Shown piece by piece: positions 60,083-64,000 of a stretch of DNA of 64,000 nucleotides (position 1 is its first letter; every line of letters begins with the position of its first letter). The DNA lies in NCBI RefSeq assembly GCF_003402235.1, contig NZ_QEWO01000004.1, positions 520,911 to 584,910 on the forward strand. Direction: 5' to 3'. Under the pieces are notes generated by a model, which was given only the letters and a program-made list of their open reading frames with translations, made no database searches and was not told where the DNA came from. The position numbers and the translations under genes were made by a program. Origin of the DNA: Parahaliea mediterranea (GTDB lineage: Bacteria; Pseudomonadota; Gammaproteobacteria; Pseudomonadales; Halieaceae).

Positions 60083-60111
60083 ATTCTACTGGCTTTGCAG
60101 GCGGGGTGCAA
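60083..60111 (-). promoter_or_regulatory. sigma-70 promoter of the rpsF operon
   Basis: On the minus strand TTGCAC (60111-60106) and TAGAAT (60088-60083) are separated by exactly 17 bases, followed by a CCGCGCC discriminator typical of stringently controlled ribosomal promoters. The leader to rpsF would be about 95 bases. Confidence 0.72.
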
Positions 60112-60184
60112 CTGCGTTTACGGCGCCCATTATCGAGAGCAGGCCGGGCATGGACTGGGCGCTGACCCGCCCTGGCGGCCCGGC

Positions 60185-60937
60185 TCAAGCGCCCAGCAAC
60201 CGCTGCCTTCTCGCCTCAAACAGGCAGACGCCGGTGGCCACCGACACGTTAAGGCTGCTCACTGAACCCGCCATGGGCAAATGCACGAGGTGGTCACAGG
60301 CCTCTCTGGTGAGGCGGCGCATGCCATCGCCCTCGGCCCCCATGATCAGGGCCACGGGGCCGCGCAGGTCGCTCTCGTAGAGCGACTGCTCGGCTTCGCC
60401 GGCGGCGCCGTAGAGCCACACGCCGCGCTCCTTCAACGCATCCAGCGTGCGCGCGATGTTGGTAACGCGCACAAAGGGCACCACCTCCGCGGCGCCACAG
60501 GCCACTTTGCGGGCGGTGGGGCTGAGGTCGGCACTCTTGTCCTTGGGCACCACCACGGCATCGACGCCGGCGGCATCGGCGCTGCGCAGGCAGGCGCCGA
60601 GATTGTGCGGGTCGGTAACGCCATCCAGCACCAGAATGAATACCGGGCTGTCAGCCTCGTCAACGTGCCGCAGCAGGTCCGCCTCTTGCCACAGGTTGGC
60701 GCCGTCGCTGTGGTCGGCTAGGGCCTCCGCCACCACGCCCTGGTGGCGGCCGGCGACCAGCTCATCCAGGGCCTTGCGCGGCAGGCGCTGCACGGCAACA
60801 CCCTGGTTGCGGGCCAGCGCCAGCAGGGCAGCGATGCGCTTGTCTTCCCGCCCCTGCTGCACCAGCAGGCGCTGCACGCTGGCAGCCCGGCGGCGCAGGA
60901 GGGCATCGACGGCGTGGATACCATAAATAAACTGCAT
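60185..60937 (-). CDS. rlmB: 23S rRNA (guanosine-2251-2'-O)-methyltransferase RlmB
   Basis: SpoU-family (SPOUT) methyltransferase of 250 residues that methylates G2251 of 23S rRNA. The N-terminal substrate-binding domain (FIYGIHAVDALLRRRAASVQRLLV) precedes the trefoil-knot core with the three SPOUT motifs: NLGACLRSADAAGVDAVVVPK, ALIMGAEGDGMRRLTREACD and MAGSVSSLNVSVATGVCLFEARRQR. Length matches E. coli RlmB. It follows rnr by 58 bases, the conserved rnr-rlmB pair. Confidence 0.97.
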   Translation of the reverse strand: MQFIYGIHAVDALLRRRAASVQRLLVQQGREDKRIAALLALARNQGVAVQRLPRKALDELVAGRHQGVVAEALADHSDGANLWQEADLLRHVDEADSPVFILVLDGVTDPHNLGACLRSADAAGVDAVVVPKDKSADLSPTARKVACGAAEVVPFVRVTNIARTLDALKERGVWLYGAAGEAEQSLYESDLRGPVALIMGAEGDGMRRLTREACDHLVHLPMAGSVSSLNVSVATGVCLFEARRQRLLGA

Positions 60938-60995
60938 GACTGGGCTCTATTGCTCGATGGTGACAGTACGGTGGTAACGGTTCGGCGGAAACGGC

Positions 60996-63377
60996 TCAGT
61001 GATGGCGGCGCAAGCCGGTCTTACTCTTGCGAGCTCCGGACTTTTTACCACCCTTGCCCTTGCCGCCATCCTTATTACCCGCCTTGCGCTCGTCATTCCG
61101 GCGCTTGTTGCCGGCGGACTTGCGCACCGGCTTGGGGCTGGCGTTCTTTTGCCGCGGCGGCTTGCTGTCGATGATTTCCAGGTCGATCTTCTTGTCGTCC
61201 AGATCAACCCGGGCCACCTGCACCTTCACCCGGCTGCCGAGCTTGAACACGCGGCCGCTGCGCTCGCCCACCAGGCGCTGGCGGGCGTTGTCGTACTGGT
61301 AGTAGTCACCCGGCAGGGCGCTGACGTGCACCAGACCTTCGATGTAAAGGTCATCCAGCTCCACAAACAGGCCGAAGCTGGTTACCGCCGCCACGGCACC
61401 TTCGAAGGTGTCGCCCACGTGGTCCTGCAGGTATTCGCACTTGAGCCAGGCCTGAACATCCCGGGTGGCATCGTCCGCCCGCCGCTCGGTCATGGAGGTG
61501 TGCTCGCCGTGCACCGCCATCTGGTGCTCGTCGTAGGGGAAGATGCGCTTGGCCGGTATCGGCTCTGCCCCCTTCACCCGCTGCACCTGCTTGGTCTTTA
61601 TTTTGGAGCGCACCACGTGGCGCACACCACGATGCACCAGCAGGTCCGCATAGCGGCGGATTGGCGAGGTAAAGTGGGTGTAAGCCGGGTAGTGCAGGCC
61701 AAAATGGCCCTCGTTCTCGGGCTGGTACACCGCCTGGCTCAACGAGCGCAGCATCATGGTCTGGATGACCGTGGCATCGTCGCGCTCGGCAATCTGCTGC
61801 AGCAGATCCTGGTAGTGCTCCGGCGTCGGCTTGTCGCCGCCGCGCAGCTCCAGCCCCAACTCACCGAGGAAGGAGCGCAGGTTTTCCAGCTTTTCTGCCG
61901 TGGGGCCTTCGTGAACCCGATACAGCATGGGCAGGCCGCAATCCTCGAAGAAGCGCGCCGCCGCCACATTGGCGCACAGCATGCACTCCTCAATCAGCTT
62001 GTGCGCGTCGTTGCGCACTACTGGCACAATGGCGTCGATTTTGCGCTGTTCATTGAAGAGAATGCGGGTTTCCACCGTCTCGAAATCGATGGCGCCGCGC
62101 TCGTCACGCGCCTTGCGCAGCAGTTTGTAGAGCTTGTGCAGGCGCAACAGGTCAGGTACTACGGCCGCATCCACATCCTTGTGCCAACCCTCTTCCAGTA
62201 CCTCGCCCACCTGGTTGTAGGTCAGGCGGGCATGAGAATGGATGACCGCCTCATAAAACCGGTGGCGCATCAGCTTGCCGCTGCGACTCAACTCCATCTC
62301 ACAGACCATGGCCAGGCGATCGACCTTCGGCTTCAGGGAACACAGGCCATTGGAGAGCGCCTCGGGCAGCATGGGCACCACCCGCTCAGGGAAGTAGACC
62401 GAGTTACCCCGGTTGGCGGCCTCCTCGTCCAGCGCCATGCCCGGGCGCACGTAGTGGGACACATCGGCAATGGCCACCCACAGGCGCCAGCCGCCAATGC
62501 GCTTTTCGCAGTACACCGCATCGTCAAAGTCTTTCGCGTCCTCACCGTCGATGGTGACGAAGGCCTTCTTGCGCAGGTCAATCCGGTGGGCCTTGTCCGC
62601 CTCCAGCGGCTCGCTCTCCAGCGAACCCGCCTCCTTAAGCACCGCCTCGGGCCATTCAAAGGGAATGCCGTGGGAGCGAATGGCGATGTCGATCTCCAGC
62701 CCCGGGTCCATGTGCTCGCCCAGCACCTCCACAATGCGGCCCTTGGCGCCGAGTTTGCGGGTGGGGTAGTCGGTAATGGACGCGGTGACGATCTGGCCGT
62801 TTTTCGCCCCGCCCTTCTCCTTGGGCGGGATCAGAATGTGGTTCTGGATGCGGGCGTTGTCGGGAATCACAAAGCCGATACCACTCTCCTCCTGGTAGCG
62901 GCCAACAATGCTGCGGTTGCCGCGGTTCAGCACCTCCACCACGCGCCCCTCGGAACGGCCGCGATTGTCGGTACCGGTCACCAGCACCAGGGCCTCATCG
63001 CCATCAAACACAAACTGCATCTGGCGGGCACTGAGGTAGATATCGTCCTCATCGCCCAGCGGAATGGCAAAGCCGTATCCGTCGCGATGGCCCTGCACAC
63101 GGCAGTGAATCAGGTGCAGCTTGTCTACCGGGGCGTAGGCGCCACGGCGGTTCAGCATCAGCTGCCCGTCGCGCTCCATGGCGCGCAGGCGCTTGCGAAG
63201 CGCGTCCAGATCGCGCTCTTCATGCAGGCCAAGGCGCTCGGCAACCTGCTCGCGCGACAGCGGCTGGCCCGCATCGGACAGGAGCTCAAGAATAACTTCG
63301 CGGCTGGGAATGGGATTGTCGTAAAGCCGGGCCTCGCGCTCGGCGTGGGGGTCGGCAGGCTTGCCTTTTTTGGCCAT
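60996..63377 (-). CDS. rnr: ribonuclease R
   Basis: Processive 3'-5' exoribonuclease of 793 residues. An N-terminal winged-helix region (EREARLYDNPIPSREVILELLSDAG) aligns with E. coli RNase R, followed by cold-shock domains, the RNB catalytic domain (VTIDGEDAKDFDDAVYCEKRIGGWRLWVAIADVSHYV with the metal-binding Asp residues), an S1 domain (GAVAAVTSFGLFVELDD) and a long Lys/Arg-rich tail that aids structured-RNA degradation. The ATG at 63377 was chosen because MAKKGK aligns with known starts; in-frame ATGs at 63407 and 63416 are possible. It leads the rnr-rlmB pair and is divergent from the tRNA-Leu gene. Confidence 0.97.
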   Translation of the reverse strand: MAKKGKPADPHAEREARLYDNPIPSREVILELLSDAGQPLSREQVAERLGLHEERDLDALRKRLRAMERDGQLMLNRRGAYAPVDKLHLIHCRVQGHRDGYGFAIPLGDEDDIYLSARQMQFVFDGDEALVLVTGTDNRGRSEGRVVEVLNRGNRSIVGRYQEESGIGFVIPDNARIQNHILIPPKEKGGAKNGQIVTASITDYPTRKLGAKGRIVEVLGEHMDPGLEIDIAIRSHGIPFEWPEAVLKEAGSLESEPLEADKAHRIDLRKKAFVTIDGEDAKDFDDAVYCEKRIGGWRLWVAIADVSHYVRPGMALDEEAANRGNSVYFPERVVPMLPEALSNGLCSLKPKVDRLAMVCEMELSRSGKLMRHRFYEAVIHSHARLTYNQVGEVLEEGWHKDVDAAVVPDLLRLHKLYKLLRKARDERGAIDFETVETRILFNEQRKIDAIVPVVRNDAHKLIEECMLCANVAAARFFEDCGLPMLYRVHEGPTAEKLENLRSFLGELGLELRGGDKPTPEHYQDLLQQIAERDDATVIQTMMLRSLSQAVYQPENEGHFGLHYPAYTHFTSPIRRYADLLVHRGVRHVVRSKIKTKQVQRVKGAEPIPAKRIFPYDEHQMAVHGEHTSMTERRADDATRDVQAWLKCEYLQDHVGDTFEGAVAAVTSFGLFVELDDLYIEGLVHVSALPGDYYQYDNARQRLVGERSGRVFKLGSRVKVQVARVDLDDKKIDLEIIDSKPPRQKNASPKPVRKSAGNKRRNDERKAGNKDGGKGKGGKKSGARKSKTGLRRHH

Positions 63378-63443
63378 AGACGGGGGGCCTTCCTGAATTG
63401 GGGACATTTCAAACATTTTTTGCCCGGGCAGTATACGCGAGTA

Positions 63444-63472
63444 TTGACAGAGGCGCTTGGCAAAAGTAAAGT
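63444..63472 (+). promoter_or_regulatory. sigma-70 promoter of tRNA-Leu
   Basis: A perfect -35 TTGACA (63444-63449), a 17-base spacer and -10 TAAAGT (63467-63472) are followed by the GC-rich discriminator GCGCGCCC, the usual mark of stringent control. The tRNA starts about 33 bases after the expected start point. Confidence 0.8.
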
Positions 63473-63512
63473 GCGCGCCCTCAGGTGGTGAGCAACATCA
63501 ACTACCCGAGCT

Positions 63513-63599
63513 GCCCAGGTGGTGAAATTGGTAGACACGCTAGCTTCAGGTGCTAGTGGCTTAACGGCCGTGGAGGTTCAAGTCCTCTCCTGGGCACCA
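63513..63599 (+). tRNA. tRNA-Leu (anticodon CAG)
   Basis: An 87-base class II tRNA including an encoded CCA. The acceptor stem pairs GCCCAGG with CCTGGGC. The anticodon arm CTAGC-TTCAGGT-GCTAG presents CAG, reading CUG leucine codons. A long variable arm (TGGCTTAACGGCCG) is typical of leucine tRNAs, and the T arm contains GGTTCAAGTCC. Confidence 0.97.
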
Positions 63600-63611
63600 T
63601 CTTACATATTA

Positions 63612-63638
63612 AAGCCGAACCCAGTGTTCGGCTTTTTT
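63612..63638 (+). terminator. intrinsic terminator after tRNA-Leu
   Basis: Arms AAGCCGAAC and GTTCGGCTT form a nine-base-pair stem with a five-base loop, followed by TTTT, 12 bases after the CCA end of the tRNA. Confidence 0.93.
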
Positions 63639-63765
63639 GTGCCTGCACTAAAGGCCTCGGCTCTACCCCATAAACAATGGGATGGACTCCTCCTCACCCA
63701 TATTCGGCATCTAAGTGCCAGACTGGAAGTGTTGGAGACCAGTCACGAGAGAGGAGGAGCCCAAC
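63639..63765 (+). other. left non-coding end of an IS110-family element, with RBS-masking hairpin
   Basis: The stretch between the tRNA terminator and the transposase start must contain the left boundary of the element; the exact junction cannot be fixed without an empty site. GGACTCCTCCTC (63684-63695) can pair with GAGGAGGAGCCC (63751-63762), which holds the transposase ribosome-binding site, with one mismatch in twelve pairs. Inside is a second hairpin GACTGG/CCAGTC (63721-63726 and 63739-63744). IS110-family ends encode a bridge RNA on one side of the transposase gene; whether it lies here or beyond the right edge is open. Confidence 0.55.
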
Positions 63766-64000
63766 ATGCAGATTATTCGAGTCGGCGTAGATTTGGCAAA
63801 AAACGTCTTTCAGGTTCACGGTGTCGATAGCCGCGAACGACCTGTCTGGCGGAAGAATCTAAAACGAAGCACATGGCTTGCCGAGATACAGCACCGTGTC
63901 CCCTCTGGCGCTGAAATCGGGCTTGAAGCCTGTTCTGGCGCGCACCATTGGGGTCGACAACTAATCGCACGCGGTTATCAGGTCAAATTGATAGCCCCGC
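63766..64000 (+). mobile_element. IS110-family transposase, partial (N-terminus only)
   Basis: Seventy-eight codons of an IS110-family (IS1111-like) transposase are visible before the window ends. The start MQIIRVGVDLAKNVFQVHGVD carries the first catalytic Asp of the RuvC-like DEDD domain in GVDLAKN, and IGLEACSGAHHWGRQL carries the conserved Glu and the GAHHW motif. The rest, including the Ser/Tnp domain, is off-window. GAGGAGG lies 8-9 bases before the ATG. Base composition is visibly lower in GC than the neighbouring genes, as expected of a recent arrival. Confidence 0.9.

Noticed and set aside
60999..63491. An 830-codon open frame on the plus strand opposite rnr
   Set aside because: Antisense shadow of an unmistakable RNase R gene; no domain or start signal.
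1..64000. CRISPR arrays, integrons or defence islands
   Set aside because: No regularly spaced repeats, cas-like genes or attC-like series were seen; the only mobile element is the IS110 copy at the right edge.

Overview
The window is high-GC DNA with dense, overlapping genes. It looks like the chromosome of a marine gammaproteobacterium, most plausibly of the Cellvibrionales/Halieaceae type. That guess rests on the GC content, the many TonB-dependent receptors, the DUF3604 and sulfatase genes, and the order rnr-rlmB-rpsF-rpsR-rplI-dnaB; no ribosomal RNA is present to confirm it. No stretch longer than about 230 bases lacks a gene.

Layout. 1-3.1 kb: an iron-uptake group (siderophore receptor with a candidate Fur box, DUF3649 protein, PepSY protein cut by the window edge). 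3.3-4.9 kb: ettA. 4.9-11.4 kb: signalling locus A (caspase-fold protein with an intact His/Cys dyad, Ser/Thr kinase, autotransporter-type barrel, secreted alpha/beta hydrolase), followed by a PilZ protein. 11.9-31.2 kb: a carbohydrate/uronate island with DUF3604, a sulfatase, two TonB receptors, a TIM-barrel protein, a PVC-type cytochrome protein, two Gfo/Idh oxidoreductases, an Nramp-like transporter, uxuA, a GntR regulator and a fructuronate-reductase-type gene. Three copies of one operator-like sequence link the receptor, the Gfo/Idh-uxuA divergent promoter and the regulator. 31.2-31.8 kb: a toxin-antitoxin pair.

32.0-48.3 kb is the most remarkable part. Nine minus-strand genes are joined by overlaps or gaps of 2-15 bases and end at one hairpin terminator. 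In order of transcription they encode: an oxidoreductase combining FAD/NAD(P) domains, two cyclic-nucleotide-type domains and four ferredoxin-type clusters; a b-type-cytochrome-like membrane protein; a protein with an FHA-like cytoplasmic domain, one membrane helix and ten haem c sites; a lipoprotein with two GlcG/HbpS domains; an outer-membrane beta-barrel; a protein with ten haem c sites and LVIVD repeats; a five-site cytochrome; a PP2C phosphatase; and a double-FHA membrane protein. The set could carry electrons between cytosolic NAD(P)H and the outer membrane while being read and set by Thr phosphorylation and a cyclic nucleotide or similar ligand. I do not recognise it as a described system.

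Directly upstream (48.5-52.6 kb) is locus B: a caspase-fold lipoprotein whose catalytic His and Cys are replaced by Trp and Ser, a lipoprotein hydrolase and a second Ser/Thr kinase, each a paralogue of a locus A gene. The phosphatase and FHA proteins have no kinase in their own operon, so the kinases of loci A and B are the obvious partners.

52.7-63.6 kb is core genome: radA, a DnaT-like/phage-P-like replication gene pair facing dnaB, rplI, a DUF2232-like membrane protein, rpsR, rpsF with a promoter and an S6:S18-like leader, rlmB, rnr, and tRNA-Leu(CAG) with its promoter and terminator. An IS110-family element begins just after the tRNA and runs off the right edge.
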